This document shows positions 19,710 to 29,446 of a stretch of DNA of 64,000 nucleotides, piece after piece. The stretch is from NCBI RefSeq assembly GCF_017312485.1, contig NZ_BMBA01000001.1:496001-560000 (forward strand), written 5' to 3'. Source of the DNA: Clostridium zeae (GTDB taxonomy: Bacteria > Bacillota > Clostridia > Clostridiales > Clostridiaceae). The notes beneath the pieces were generated by a model. That model was not told the DNA's origin. It ran no database searches and saw nothing but the letters and a program-made list of their open reading frames with translations. The first letter of the stretch is position 1, and each line of letters begins with the position of its first letter. Made by a program: the position numbers and the translations under genes.

Positions 19710-20486
19710 TTATACTTTCCTAAGCTCTTCTAAAAGCCGATTATTTCGCTGTTCTGTCATAAAATTTCTTCGACTGAACAATTCAATAAATACAAAAAGC
19801 TCTCTTTCCGTATTTATGACTTGCTTGGTTTTATTACTACGCTTGTTCTTTATTATTACTTTGTTGCCTTTTCTTATGGTAACTAAAGCGCTTTTTAAAA
19901 TTGCTTTAATATCATTGTATAAAAGCTCGTTTTCTTTCAAATGTCTTTCTCGTACCTTTTCTCTTATATAATCTCTTTGCACATCCTTAAGAAAAAGTCT
20001 ATATAAATTACTTTCAAAATCATCATAAATGATTAATTCATTTTCTTCATTTTTAATCTTTCCAAATACTCTTTCCATGGCATCATAGGTAGTAATCCAT
20101 ATATCTCCAGCTTGTTTTATTTCGTGTTTATCAAACTTACCTCTTTCAATAGCTTTTCTAATAGTAGAGCCATCAGAAAATCCCCACTTCTTTGCAGCTT
20201 CAGATAAGGTCATCACAGCACTTAGATTATTATTAAGCTCTTCTTCATTTATATAAAACAACGCTTTTATATCTTCTGTACCTATATAACCATAAAAATT
20301 ATCTAATTCACGTCCATATTGATCATATTGATTTGATATAAAAAATATTTTTTTCCTTTTATTTAATAAATCATAAACACTATCAACATCTATAATTGGT
20401 GTTATTTCGTTATTTTCTTCAGTATCATAAGCCTTAACTGGATAAAGCCTTCTATTTTCTATTGTAATGATACTAATACCACTCAT
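19710..20486 (-). CDS. Protein with an internal MerR/excisionase-like HTH domain
   Basis: The 258-residue protein carries a central HTH of about 50 residues, MTLSEAAKKWGFSDGSTIRKAIERGKF, ending in GDIWITTYDAMERVFG. This is the layout of the helix-turn-helix domain often annotated as PF20038 in Firmicute plasmid and mobile-element proteins. The N-terminal 85 residues look globular. The C-terminal 110 residues are charged and helical (RDYIREKVRERHLKENELLYNDI), ending in a basic stretch. Role unknown; DNA binding is likely. ATG 20486 lies behind GGAAGGAAG. Confidence 0.7.
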   Translation of the reverse strand: MSGISIITIENRRLYPVKAYDTEENNEITPIIDVDSVYDLLNKRKKIFFISNQYDQYGRELDNFYGYIGTEDIKALFYINEEELNNNLSAVMTLSEAAKKWGFSDGSTIRKAIERGKFDKHEIKQAGDIWITTYDAMERVFGKIKNEENELIIYDDFESNLYRLFLKDVQRDYIREKVRERHLKENELLYNDIKAILKSALVTIRKGNKVIIKNKRSNKTKQVINTERELFVFIELFSRRNFMTEQRNNRLLEELRKV

Positions 20487-20623
20487 AACATCTTCCTTCC
20501 GCGAATCTTATGAAAAAGCTAGCTGTATAATAAAAATCAACTATATCCTATTAAAGTACAACCTTCACTAGTTTTACTTTATAAAGTTAGATTTGCAGCT
20601 AATAATTTTTTAAAAGATTTCTA

Positions 20624-21394
20624 CTAGTCTTCTATTACATCAAATAAACCTTGTGATTCTTTTGATGTAACATCAACAATTTTATAGAAAAATTCCTTCT
20701 GAGTCAATTCCCCTCTATCAATAGAATCATCTATTTTTCCATCTCTTAAAAATAAAAGTCTTTTTGCATAGCTTGCCACCATCGAGTCATGAGTAACCAT
20801 AACAATAGCAATTCCATCATTAACATTACGCTCTTTTAACAGCTTAAGCATATCATGAGAATTCTTAGTATCCAAATTTCCTGTTGGTTCGTCTGCAACT
20901 ATCATTTTAGGCTCTGAAACTAAGGCTCTCGCTGCAGCTGCTCTTTGCCTCTGCCCACCTGAACATTCTACAGGGAACTTGTCTAAAAACTCAAAAATAT
21001 TAAGTTTCTTTGCTATATTTTCAACTCTTTCCTTTATCTCAGCTTTTGATTTATTTGCTAAAACCAATGGTACATTTATATTTTCTCTTATTGTCAACGT
21101 ATCGATTAAGTTAAAATCCTGAAAAATATATCCTATATTATCTCTTCTAAACTCGCCAACTTTTCTTTCAGACATCTTATAGATGCTTTCTCCATTGAAA
21201 AGCACTGCCCCTTTTGTTGGATTATCTATATTAGCTAATATATTTAAGAAGGTTGATTTTCCCGAACCAGAGGGACCCATTATACATATAAAATCTCCTT
21301 CATTTACTGTTAAGCTAACTCCATTTAGTGCCTTTACTTGACTTTCTCCTCCATAAATCTTAACTAAATCTTTTACAGTGATTATCTCTTTCAT
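20624..21394 (-). CDS. ABC transporter ATP-binding protein, BceA/MacB-like
   Basis: The 256-residue ATPase has Walker A GPSGSGKST (residues 40-48), Q-loop FQDFNLI, signature CSGGQRQR (C144 replaces the usual L of LSGGQ), Walker B MIVADEP (164-170) and a D-loop TGNLD. The subfamily, with the TGNLD and MVTHDS endings, exports or senses peptides, lipids or antimicrobials. Its partner permease lies directly upstream at 21424 in the same operon. Confidence 0.92.
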   Translation of the reverse strand: MKEIITVKDLVKIYGGESQVKALNGVSLTVNEGDFICIMGPSGSGKSTFLNILANIDNPTKGAVLFNGESIYKMSERKVGEFRRDNIGYIFQDFNLIDTLTIRENINVPLVLANKSKAEIKERVENIAKKLNIFEFLDKFPVECSGGQRQRAAAARALVSEPKMIVADEPTGNLDTKNSHDMLKLLKERNVNDGIAIVMVTHDSMVASYAKRLLFLRDGKIDDSIDRGELTQKEFFYKIVDVTSKESQGLFDVIED

Positions 21395-21423
21395 CTCAAT
21401 ACCTCCAAATTTACTATTTAAAT

Positions 21424-22746
21424 TTACATTACTAATTTCTTATAAATTAAATAAGAAACCAAAGTCATCAGAAGAAATATTCCTAAGAATAAACCTAATA
21501 AAATCATAGCAAGCTGAACAGTTACAATTCCAAAGGTTGCGAACTTAAATAGGTAAACAATTATATGTACTAATGGTATTATTATTGCGATACCATAAAG
21601 CATCATTATTTCTTCTTTTATAATCCTTTTTATAAGCTTTTTATAATATCCAATCAACCCTAACTGCCTATATATATGTTTTCTATAGGAAGCTTCTATT
21701 ATAAATTTATATAGAATACTAACACCTAAAGACACTAAAGCACAAATATACACAAATATTCCTGCAGCTTTTATTTGATATATTTTTTCATTCATCCCTA
21801 TCATATATATTAGAACAACTGTAGAAACCGCTAAAGTCACAATTAAAAAATTTACTTTTCTTAATGAGTAATGAAGATTGCTAAGAGAAATCATTTTAAT
21901 TTTATCATTGGAATACTTATTCCTCTTTAGCTCCATAATCTTTTCTGGAAAATAATAACGCAATAATCTCTGTATTCCTGCCACTGAAATAAACATATAT
22001 AAAAATAACAGTGAATGAAAAGCCTTCGAATTTAAGAATATGGCCGTTAATGGAATAAAGTATAATATTGTAGAAGTAAGGTGAAATCTCTTACCTTCTC
22101 TTTTCTTAGAATCCCCCCCAAAAATATTTTTCAAATTATCTGGAACCTCGATATTTCCAAAGTTCTTCGTTTTTGGTGTATAAAGCTGTCTTTTTCCATA
22201 AATTAGATCTTTTATCTCTTTATTGAATACAAAAGCGTAATCTCCAATAATTAAGTACGGACATACTATGAACGCAATTATTATTATAGTAAGTACCAAA
22301 CTATCTTTAGAATAATGATATGAACTGACATTCATTCCTAAAAGTTTAAATAACACTTCTGACAAGATTGGCATTGTAGCTATTCCAAAAGCTATTCCAA
22401 GTACACTACCAACTAGTCCAATTAAAATATTTTGAAAACTTATTAACCCTATCATCTTATAAGAACAAACCCCATTTAATTCTGCGATAGCAAGTTCCTT
22501 AGATTTTTCAGTCATAAAATAAGAATTAGTAAAAAATACTACAAACATCAACAGAAGAGTCAAAAAGAATAACAACATCTGAAATGTTTCCCAAATTGTA
22601 CTTCCAGCCGGTACATTCTTACTATCATCCATTAAATTATAGGCATAAAATAACGCTGATGAAGAAAAAGCTATTGATAATAAATAGGAAATAGTCTGCC
22701 TTAAATCAGTCTTTAGCATCTTAATTGCAAACTTATACGTGCCCAT
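21424..22746 (-). CDS. FtsX-like ABC permease, short BceB type
   Basis: The 440-residue permease has an N-terminal helix, then an FtsX-type core: three helices after TEKSKELAIAELNG, then a second set near the C terminus (YRKHIYRQLGLIGYYKKLIKRIIKEE). The large extracytoplasmic domain of about 200 residues that BceB proteins carry between TM7 and TM8 is not present, which makes it clearly shorter than the usual 620-660 residues. No dedicated two-component system is adjacent. It forms a pair with the ATPase at 20624. Confidence 0.85.
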   Translation of the reverse strand: MGTYKFAIKMLKTDLRQTISYLLSIAFSSSALFYAYNLMDDSKNVPAGSTIWETFQMLLFFLTLLLMFVVFFTNSYFMTEKSKELAIAELNGVCSYKMIGLISFQNILIGLVGSVLGIAFGIATMPILSEVLFKLLGMNVSSYHYSKDSLVLTIIIIAFIVCPYLIIGDYAFVFNKEIKDLIYGKRQLYTPKTKNFGNIEVPDNLKNIFGGDSKKREGKRFHLTSTILYFIPLTAIFLNSKAFHSLLFLYMFISVAGIQRLLRYYFPEKIMELKRNKYSNDKIKMISLSNLHYSLRKVNFLIVTLAVSTVVLIYMIGMNEKIYQIKAAGIFVYICALVSLGVSILYKFIIEASYRKHIYRQLGLIGYYKKLIKRIIKEEIMMLYGIAIIIPLVHIIVYLFKFATFGIVTVQLAMILLGLFLGIFLLMTLVSYLIYKKLVM

Positions 22747-22804
22747 GTTCTACCCCCAATTTGCTTGCATTTTTTCATATGAAATTTTCAATTTTATAAC
22801 ATAA

Positions 22805-22843
22805 TAAAAAATTCGCTAAAGCGATTTTCTTTAGTAAATTTTT
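22805..22843 (-). promoter_or_regulatory. Attenuator-like terminator hairpin in the ABC operon leader
   Basis: On the minus strand CTAAAG (within 22835-22828) pairs with CTTTAG, with flanking AAATT/AATTT, and is followed by six T residues, 60-100 nt before the permease start. A separate stem, GCCTGCC...GGCAG.TGCGC (22850-22893), lies just upstream. Together they look like a leader that can terminate before the coding region. Confidence 0.45.
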
Positions 22844-22991
22844 TTTGCGCATCTGCCTTTTCTGAACGTATGTGAAGAAATTCTGGCAGGCGACATATTA
22901 TTTTTTTTATTCTTTAACTTATACTATGTCTTAAGTCTGTTCTCATAATTATCCACTGATATAATTGAGATATAATTTCCTAAAGAATAAA

Positions 22992-23029
22992 ATAATTATA
23001 TTGTCACTATATAGTGACAATATAATTAT
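22992..23029. promoter_or_regulatory. 38-bp perfect palindrome upstream of the ABC transporter
   Basis: Two contiguous 19-bp arms with core TTGTCACTAT/ATAGTGACAA, 246 nt upstream of the permease start. It could be a strong dimer operator or overlap divergent promoter elements. It is not followed by a T tract, so it is unlikely to be a terminator. Confidence 0.6.
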
Positions 23030-23178
23030 ATGCTTGAAAACATTTACTTACAAATCCAAATTAGCTTATTTTCTATTATATTTACCTACTTTGTTTCTAT
23101 ATCCTTCATTTCACTAGGTCGTGAATATAACAGCTAAATTATTTATTATAATTACTTTTTAATGTCTTAATAGAATAA

Positions 23179-23218
23179 AAAAGAGCTTAATCTTTCGGTA
23201 TTAAGATTAAACTCTTTT
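23179..23218 (-). terminator. Terminator after the esterase gene
   Basis: AAAAGAG.TTAATCTT pairs with AAGATTAA.CTCTTTT with one mismatch and an 8-nt loop. On the minus strand it ends in TTTTTTA. It lies 31 nt past the stop. Confidence 0.8.
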
Positions 23219-23248
23219 CAATAGTGATTATTTTTTAACTTTGATGTA

Positions 23249-24148
23249 CTAATGTTTTTTTAACCACTCTACAGCTAAATCAAACCAATGTGCACAATGC
23301 TGATTTATATGAGCAGCCTCAGAGGCAGTAGTTTCATCACATAATGATAATCCATGAACTCCATTTTCAAAAATATGTAGTTCATACGGCACTTTATTCT
23401 TAGTTAATTCAGATGCAAATTTTAATGTGTTAGATACATAAACTAACCCATCATCTGCAGTGTGCCAGATAAAAGTTGGTGGCGTATTTGGCGTAACATA
23501 ATTTGTTGGACTAAGCTCTGCTAGTTCTTCTTTTGTAAGCTCTGATTTGCCAAATATAGCTTTATTTGAAACTTTCCAAAACTCTCTGACCCATTCATTG
23601 CCGATTTCTTCTACTTCTTCCTTCATCAAATTATAGTCTAGCAATGGATAACCTAAAATTACTGCATTAGGTTTAAATGTTTCATTGCTAACTTTGAATT
23701 TTTCTTTTAGTAATTCATCTTGCCAATGAACACCTATACTAGCAGCTAAGTGTGCTCCTGCTGAGAATCCACATATACTGATTTTTTCACTGTCTACAAA
23801 CCACTCTTCTGCATTCTCTTTTATTACCATCATTGCTTTTGCTAAATCAAATAATGGACCTGGATAAACTGCTCTTTCGTTCACCTGAGGAAGATTACTA
23901 AAGTCAATTTCCATTTTATTAAAGCAAGTATTATATCTAAGCACAAAAGTATTATAGCCTTGTGTTGCAAATTTCATAGCAATAGGCTCCGCTTCTCTGT
24001 CAGAAGTTCCAAGATACCCACCTCCTGGGCATACAATTATGGAAGGTCTCTTTTTATTTGTCTGATACTCCATAGAGTTGTCCAAAATATAAGTAATTAG
24101 ATTTACCTGTTCATTATCTTCCCATAGTTGAATTTTCTTAATTAACAT
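23249..24148 (-). CDS. Alpha/beta-hydrolase esterase (acetyl-xylan esterase/BD-FAE-like)
   Basis: This 299-residue enzyme has the oxyanion-hole motif CPGGGY (residues 40-45), nucleophile elbow GFSAGAH with S129, acid D232 or D233 in TADDGLV, and H265 in GVHGLSL. It belongs to the bacterial carboxylesterase group that deacetylates sugars or plant polysaccharides. No signal peptide is present, so it acts in the cytoplasm. It is transcribed alone and ends in its own terminator. Confidence 0.9.
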   Translation of the reverse strand: MLIKKIQLWEDNEQVNLITYILDNSMEYQTNKKRPSIIVCPGGGYLGTSDREAEPIAMKFATQGYNTFVLRYNTCFNKMEIDFSNLPQVNERAVYPGPLFDLAKAMMVIKENAEEWFVDSEKISICGFSAGAHLAASIGVHWQDELLKEKFKVSNETFKPNAVILGYPLLDYNLMKEEVEEIGNEWVREFWKVSNKAIFGKSELTKEELAELSPTNYVTPNTPPTFIWHTADDGLVYVSNTLKFASELTKNKVPYELHIFENGVHGLSLCDETTASEAAHINQHCAHWFDLAVEWLKKH

Positions 24149-24276
24149 ACCAAATTCCCCCTACCCTTTATTACAAATTATTCACTACACAATTGTAACT
24201 CGTTTAATAAAAAAAGTCGCTGAATTTATTAAATCTTTTGTAAAGTATTGTATCTCTAGTACTTCATTATTGAAAT

Positions 24277-25302
24277 TTACAACTTTAGATCTACACTCTC
24301 GTATGATTTATTTATTGAAGCATAAATATCTTGTAGCTTATCTCCAATGGCTTTTATATCCTTTTTCTTAACTATTTCATAGGCCTTATCCTCTAAGGAA
24401 GGTAAAGATCCATCAATTATTTTTTCTATTTTATCTTGAAACTCATCTAATGTGGATGCTTTATAAAGCTCTTTTCCATCAGAAAAGTCATCACTATAGA
24501 TTGGTATATCTCTCACCAGCACTGAAATCTTCATTGCCAAAGCTTCCAGCAAAACAATGCCTTCTGTTTCCTCGTGAGTGAGAAATAAAAACAAATCACT
24601 GCCACTATAAGCATCTCTTAGCTCATCAGCAGAAATATATCCTGGAAAAATTACGTTCTTTGGTGCTTCTGCAATAGCTTTTTGTATATATGATGGCACA
24701 AGCTTTAAATTTGTGTAACCAAACCAAATAAAATTTACATGAGGCATACGTTTAGCTAATTTTATAAAATCACTGATTCCTTTTCGTTCTATATAATGTC
24801 CTACTGAAATAACTACTTTTTCACTTGGTTTCAACTTATACTTTTCTCTGAACCTTTTGGCTCCTTCAGGGCTTGGTCTAAAATAAGAAAGATCAATTCC
24901 ATTTGATAAAGCGTATATTGGTTTTTTAATACCATAAGCACTCAATAACCTTTTTGAGTATTCTGTTGGAGTTATTATAACGTCCCCTAGGCTATAACAA
25001 AGCATAATCCACTTTTTAAAAATTGGTGCAAAAAAATTAGACCCTTTAAAGGAATTCTTAAAATCCTCCATGGTAGAATGTCCATAGTATACCACTTTCT
25101 TGCCTCTTATTTTTGCAATTATCGCAGCAAACACAGAATCAGGGAAAATCGTATTAAGTTGAATTATGTCATAATAATCTTTTTTATTTGATGTATATGC
25201 AATATTATTTTCTTCCATAGCTTTTTGCTGATGATGAATTGCTTTCCCTACCCCACTCTTTTCAACAATTTTTAAAGATCCTTTAAATAAAAATATTTTC
25301 AT
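24277..25302 (-). CDS. GT4 glycosyltransferase, CpoA-like glycolipid glycosyltransferase
   Basis: This about 341-residue GT-B protein resembles pneumococcal CpoA, which adds the second sugar to glucosyl-diacylglycerol. Points of likeness are VEKSGVGKAIHHQQKAM near the N terminus, YYGHSTMEDFKNSFKGSN, ITPTEYSKRLL, ALSNGIDLSYF and the GT4 EX7E motif in HEETEGIVLLEALAM. ATG 25302 lies 9 nt from GGAGG; the upstream TTG at 25308 is less well placed. Together with the synthase at 29447 it would make diglycosyl-diacylglycerol for the membrane and as a lipoteichoic acid anchor. Confidence 0.82.
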   Translation of the reverse strand: MKIFLFKGSLKIVEKSGVGKAIHHQQKAMEENNIAYTSNKKDYYDIIQLNTIFPDSVFAAIIAKIRGKKVVYYGHSTMEDFKNSFKGSNFFAPIFKKWIMLCYSLGDVIITPTEYSKRLLSAYGIKKPIYALSNGIDLSYFRPSPEGAKRFREKYKLKPSEKVVISVGHYIERKGISDFIKLAKRMPHVNFIWFGYTNLKLVPSYIQKAIAEAPKNVIFPGYISADELRDAYSGSDLFLFLTHEETEGIVLLEALAMKISVLVRDIPIYSDDFSDGKELYKASTLDEFQDKIEKIIDGSLPSLEDKAYEIVKKKDIKAIGDKLQDIYASINKSYESVDLKL

Positions 25303-25373
25303 TAACAACTTCCTCCAACTTTTAGCTCATTATAATAACTTTGTATAATAACCTTTTATAAATGACTGCTATT

Positions 25374-25982
25374 CTATTTTAATAATGGCAATAAGTATTG
25401 CATTACTAAATTAAGACCAAAGCTATAGGCAGCAATGGCAAAAGGTTTGCCTAAGATTATAATAACAACAAATTTTCTCAAGTTTATTTTACTTACACCT
25501 GCTAAATAACACAGTAGATCATCTGGTGCAACAGGCATAAAAATAGCTATAGCAAATAACTTTTCAAAATTTGGTTTTTCAAGCCATTTCACATACTTAT
25601 TAAAAGTTTTCTTCTTTGCAATACTTTGAACAAAAGAAAGTCCATATCTTCTAGATATGAGAAACGCTATAATTGATCCAATGCATATCCCTATATAGTT
25701 ATAAATAAACCCTTTAACCGGACCAAAAGCTATTATTCCACCTAGGCATCCTATACCTCCAGGTGCAATAGGCAATATGGCTTGTACTGCTTGAAACACC
25801 ATAAAAATCACTGGTGAAAACACTCCAAATTTATGCAAAAAACCTTCTAAGGCAGCCTGAGAAGTGAATAAGTGTTTTTGTATACCATAGATTATAAATA
25901 ACCCTACTAAAGCCATTCCTAAAAACGTAATGCTATTGATTACGATATTTATTTTCCATTTTTCACGCCCAGTATATTCCAT
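25374..25982 (-). CDS. TVP38/TMEM64 (VTT/DedA-like) membrane protein
   Basis: The 202-residue protein has about five hydrophobic segments. The VTT-domain hallmarks are APGGIGCLGGIIAFGPVKGFIYNYIGICIGSI and FMPVAPDDLLCYLAGVSKI, with the proline/aspartate motif seen in DedA and TVP38 proteins. Members of the superfamily move phospholipids or polyprenyl-phosphate carriers across the membrane. Its place between glycolipid genes fits a role in lipid traffic, but this is inference. AGGAGC precedes ATG 25982. Confidence 0.88.
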   Translation of the reverse strand: MEYTGREKWKINIVINSITFLGMALVGLFIIYGIQKHLFTSQAALEGFLHKFGVFSPVIFMVFQAVQAILPIAPGGIGCLGGIIAFGPVKGFIYNYIGICIGSIIAFLISRRYGLSFVQSIAKKKTFNKYVKWLEKPNFEKLFAIAIFMPVAPDDLLCYLAGVSKINLRKFVVIIILGKPFAIAAYSFGLNLVMQYLLPLLK

Positions 25983-26056
25983 TCTTAAGCTCCTTAACTG
26001 TTTTCCTTTTATTTATTGTCACTATCCTATAGTTATATTAACTATTTATGTTATTT

Positions 26057-26090
26057 AAAATTCTCTCACCAGACCATGTGAGAGAATTTT
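26057..26090. terminator. Second strong hairpin, terminator-like
   Basis: AAAATTCTCTCAC (26057-26069) and GTGAGAGAATTTT (26078-26090) form a perfect 13-bp stem with an 8-nt loop, about 75 nt upstream of the VTT gene start. It may back up the terminator at 26277 or act as an attenuator for the VTT gene. Confidence 0.6.
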
Positions 26091-26276
26091 AAAAATAGAT
26101 TTCGGTTCGACCTGATAAATCTTTAGTTACAAATTATAATTTTGAAATTTTCTCCATTTAACTTCTTTTGAATAATTATATCAAGCAATTGTAAACTGCA
26201 AATACCGAAAAGTTAAACTAAAATTAAACTGAGCTCTAAATGAAAATAAAGTTTACTTTATGATAAAAAATAAAAA

Positions 26277-26303
26277 ACCACTTCTGCCTCGCACAAAAGT
26301 GGT
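26277..26303 (-). terminator. Terminator of the two-component operon
   Basis: On the minus strand ACCACTT...AAGTGGT is followed by TTTTTTATTTTTTA. It starts about 45 nt after the response regulator stop codon. Confidence 0.8.
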
Positions 26304-26348
26304 CATTATACCATTGGTATTAAAATTCATTAAATATTAATTTTTCAA

Positions 26349-27038
26349 CTATACCTTGAATCTATATCCAGCGCCCCAAACAGTTTCTATATGAGTTGGA
26401 TTTGAAGGATCTTTTTCAATTTTTTCCCTCAATCTATTAATATGAACCGCAACGGTTTTAACGTCTCCATAAGCGTCAATGCCCCAAATTCTTTCATATA
26501 ACATCTCTTTGCTGAAGACAACATCAGAATTTGTGACAAGGTACAGAAGCAATTCATATTCTTTATTTTTAAACTCTATCTCTTCTCCATTAACATATAC
26601 TCTATGAGTTTTTGGGTTTATCCTTATACTTCCAACGTGAATCTCTTCATTTTTATAGGATTGTCCTGCAGTAAGTCTTTCGTATTGAGCAATGTTGGAC
26701 TTTACTCTTGCCACTAGCTCTGTTGGAGAAAAAGGTTTTGATATATAGTCATCAGCTCCTATCCCAAGGCCTCTTATCTTATCAGCATCCTCAATCTTAG
26801 CAGTTACCATAATTATTGGAATATCAATAATTCCTCTTATCCTCTTACAGATTTCATAGCCATCTATACCTGGAAGCATTAAGTCCAGAAGAATTAGATT
26901 ATATTCCCCAGAAGTAGCCTGCTTTAATCCATCTTCTCCATTTGTCGCTATAAAAACTTCAAATCCGTTTATCTCCAAAAAGTCTCGTTCAATTTCTGCT
27001 ATAGATTTATCATCTTCAATTATTAAAACTCTGGCCAT
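26349..27038 (-). CDS. OmpR/PhoB-family response regulator
   Basis: This 229-residue regulator has a receiver domain with acidic pocket IEDD, phospho-acceptor D52 in LLDLMLPG, T79 and K101 (SKPFSP). A winged-helix output domain follows (EIEFKNKEYELLLYLV, DVKTVAVHINRLREKI, VWGAGYRFKV). The histidine kinase gene overlaps its start by 23 nt, so the two are translationally coupled. The position inside the glycolipid cluster suggests a cell-envelope signal; targets are not shown by sequence. Confidence 0.95.
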   Translation of the reverse strand: MARVLIIEDDKSIAEIERDFLEINGFEVFIATNGEDGLKQATSGEYNLILLDLMLPGIDGYEICKRIRGIIDIPIIMVTAKIEDADKIRGLGIGADDYISKPFSPTELVARVKSNIAQYERLTAGQSYKNEEIHVGSIRINPKTHRVYVNGEEIEFKNKEYELLLYLVTNSDVVFSKEMLYERIWGIDAYGDVKTVAVHINRLREKIEKDPSNPTHIETVWGAGYRFKV

Positions 27039-28494
27039 CTCTGTTACCTCCTACGTTTTTATTTATAGGGAGTTTCATAATAATAGCTAATCCGCCATCC
27101 GTAACATTTTCTGCTAATATTGATCCACTTAGACGTTCAAGAATCTTTGTTGTAATAGATAATCCTAAGCCGCTGCCTTTACTCGGATTACTTCTTGAAG
27201 AATCTCCTCTATAGAATATATCAAATAACTTTTCAATTGCATCACTTGAAACTCCTGGGCCATTATCTTCTAACCTAATTTTTATATAATCATTTTCTTT
27301 AGTACAGGAAATTTTCATTTCCCCCTCTGACTTTTCCTTATATTTAACACTATTCTCCAAGATATTAATTAAAGCATTTCGAAGTTGAACCTTATCTACA
27401 TTTACACAAATACTTTCAACGTTTTCTGTTAACATTATATTAAGTCCTTTATTCTTATACTCATAAGATAAATTTGATACCATCTCTGATAGATATTTTC
27501 CGATATCAACCTTCTCCAAATAGAATGGGAATTCCCCAATATCTAGTTTAGAAAATAAAAATAACTGATTTACAATATGCTCTAAGTCATTTGACTTACT
27601 TTTTATTGTATCTAAGTAATGCTTTTGTGTCTCTGGAGTAGATGCAACCCCCATCTCAAGTCCCTCTACATATGCTTTTATTGAAGTAAGCGGTGTTCTC
27701 AAATCATGAGAAATTCCAGCAATTAATTCTTTACGATTAGACTCATCCTTTTGTCTTGCCTTTACTGAGTCTGAAAGTCTCTGTGCCATTTCGTTAAAAT
27801 CAGAGCAAACTCCTGCAAACTCGTCATTTTCAGTATACTCAATATTATAGTCTAAATTTCCATCACGTATCTGATGTACTCCATAAACCAAAGTCTCTAT
27901 TGGCGTAATTATTCTCTTAAATACAAACTTTGTTAAGAATCTATTTGTAAGAAGTATTATAACAATAATGAATAAAAACATTATTATACCTTCATTAATT
28001 ATCCTATTACGATAATCTTTATAATTCTCATTATCATGATTATTAAAGTTTGTATCTGTCAATAGGATAGTATATTTTCCTACATTAGCTCTATAAATAG
28101 CAATATTGTCCATAGAAAAAGTATGATTATTATTCTGCGCTAAAGCAATATTCATTATTGAACTATCTAAGTATGAAGAAGATGGATACAATAGTTTTTT
28201 ACCTTCATAAATTGATAATGAAACTTTCAAAACACTATGTTTTCTATTAAATTCATCTACTACAGCCTTTATTTGCTCTACTTCAATAGTCTTTGGTAGA
28301 TTAGATATAATCTGATCTATTTTTTTTATTGAATCATAAAACGGTTGCCCATCACCATCAAATAATTTCTCATCATGAGTTTTAGTTACTTCCATAACAA
28401 CAAACATCATTCCAACAAACATAACAAAGCTTAAAAGTATTGGCACCACTAGTGCTAAGATGTTAGAAATAAATAATCGTCTCTTTATATTCAG
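27016..28494 (-). CDS. Membrane sensor histidine kinase
   Basis: Two transmembrane helices (about residues 23-49 and 183-199 of the longest frame, which begins at 28536) flank an extracytoplasmic sensor of about 130 residues. HAMP follows, then HisKA with phospho-acceptor H in IAGISHDLRTPLTSIKAYVEG, and HATPase_c with NALINILENSVKYK and GSGLGLSI. A near-perfect Shine-Dalgarno (AAGAGAGGTGAT) places translation at CTG 28494. The ATG at 28536 has no ribosome binding site. This start is unusual and should be treated as likely, not certain. Confidence 0.9.
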   Translation of the reverse strand: MNIKRRLFISNILALVVPILLSFVMFVGMMFVVMEVTKTHDEKLFDGDGQPFYDSIKKIDQIISNLPKTIEVEQIKAVVDEFNRKHSVLKVSLSIYEGKKLLYPSSSYLDSSIMNIALAQNNNHTFSMDNIAIYRANVGKYTILLTDTNFNNHDNENYKDYRNRIINEGIIMFLFIIVIILLTNRFLTKFVFKRIITPIETLVYGVHQIRDGNLDYNIEYTENDEFAGVCSDFNEMAQRLSDSVKARQKDESNRKELIAGISHDLRTPLTSIKAYVEGLEMGVASTPETQKHYLDTIKSKSNDLEHIVNQLFLFSKLDIGEFPFYLEKVDIGKYLSEMVSNLSYEYKNKGLNIMLTENVESICVNVDKVQLRNALINILENSVKYKEKSEGEMKISCTKENDYIKIRLEDNGPGVSSDAIEKLFDIFYRGDSSRSNPSKGSGLGLSITTKILERLSGSILAENVTDGGLAIIMKLPINKNVGGNRDGQSFNN

Positions 28495-28599
28495 GTGAAT
28501 CACCTCTCTTTTTATTAACAGAATATATTTTAACATAAATAATCAATATTTTCTGCTAGCATATCTTTTGTACATCAAAGGTTTATCTTTAAAAATTTT

Positions 28600-29217
28600 T
28601 TATATAATCTCTCGTTGTGCAATTTGAACATTTCTAATATTATATTGATACTTTTCTTTAACACAGTTTTTTAATTCAAAAACGCTAGAACAAACCAATG
28701 ACACTATCTCAGCACTTTTAGTTATGTCCCATAAAAAAGATGCTTCTCCTTGTACATATTCAGCAAGCTTACCATGAAGCATTTCTTTTAATGAATTCAT
28801 TTGCCTAGTTTTATCTTCTAATTTATCTGATAGTTCACTTATATGATTATTTAAAAAATCATAGTTTTCAAGTAAATATTTTTGAAGATCACGTTCATAT
28901 TTTAGATGGAAAGGTATATTACCAACTCCTCCTGATATATGTGCATTACAACAAAAATCACATAAATAGTGTACAACTATTCCTAACTGCATTGAATTAT
29001 ATAGATTAAATCTTTTTATAGCAATAAGCTTCTCTATCTTATCATTTATATATCCAAGTGATTTTTGCATGTAGTGAGGATGAGTTTTTACATGCCAACA
29101 CTGATCAATCATCACAAGACCAAAGTTAAACATAAATTTAGAAAACCCTTTAGGTGTAGCATTTATATTGTTTCTAAAAGCCAATTCTGCTAATTTTACA
29201 TGAGTCTTTATTTTCAT
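28600..29217 (-). CDS. Zinc-dependent phospholipase C-like protein
   Basis: The 205-residue protein has the histidine/aspartate layout of the zinc-dependent phospholipase C / S1-P1 nuclease fold: [22 protein letters not shown], then [16 protein letters not shown]. No signal peptide is visible, so it is probably intracellular, as is common for this clostridial group. It lies between the kinase and the glucosyl-diacylglycerol synthase, which fits a lipid-related role. GGAGAGC precedes ATG 29217. Confidence 0.82.
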   Translation of the reverse strand: MKIKTHVKLAELAFRNNINATPKGFSKFMFNFGLVMIDQCWHVKTHPHYMQKSLGYINDKIEKLIAIKRFNLYNSMQLGIVVHYLCDFCCNAHISGGVGNIPFHLKYERDLQKYLLENYDFLNNHISELSDKLEDKTRQMNSLKEMLHGKLAEYVQGEASFLWDITKSAEIVSLVCSSVFELKNCVKEKYQYNIRNVQIAQREII

Positions 29218-29446
29218 AGTTAAGCTCTCCTATCCATAATTAATTATTAGTTTATAATTTTATATATTTTTAAGGAAAAACTCTTAATTTTCTATTGTTT
29301 ACTAAAGACAACCCTCGTCAATATAAATTTCTTCTCTCTTTATCAAAATAAAAGTTTATATTTAACTTACCTTTCAGAATGAAGAAGCTCTGGTACTTAA
29401 ACGTCTTACTTCTAACTCTAAAAACACTAAAATCTTTAACTCAATT

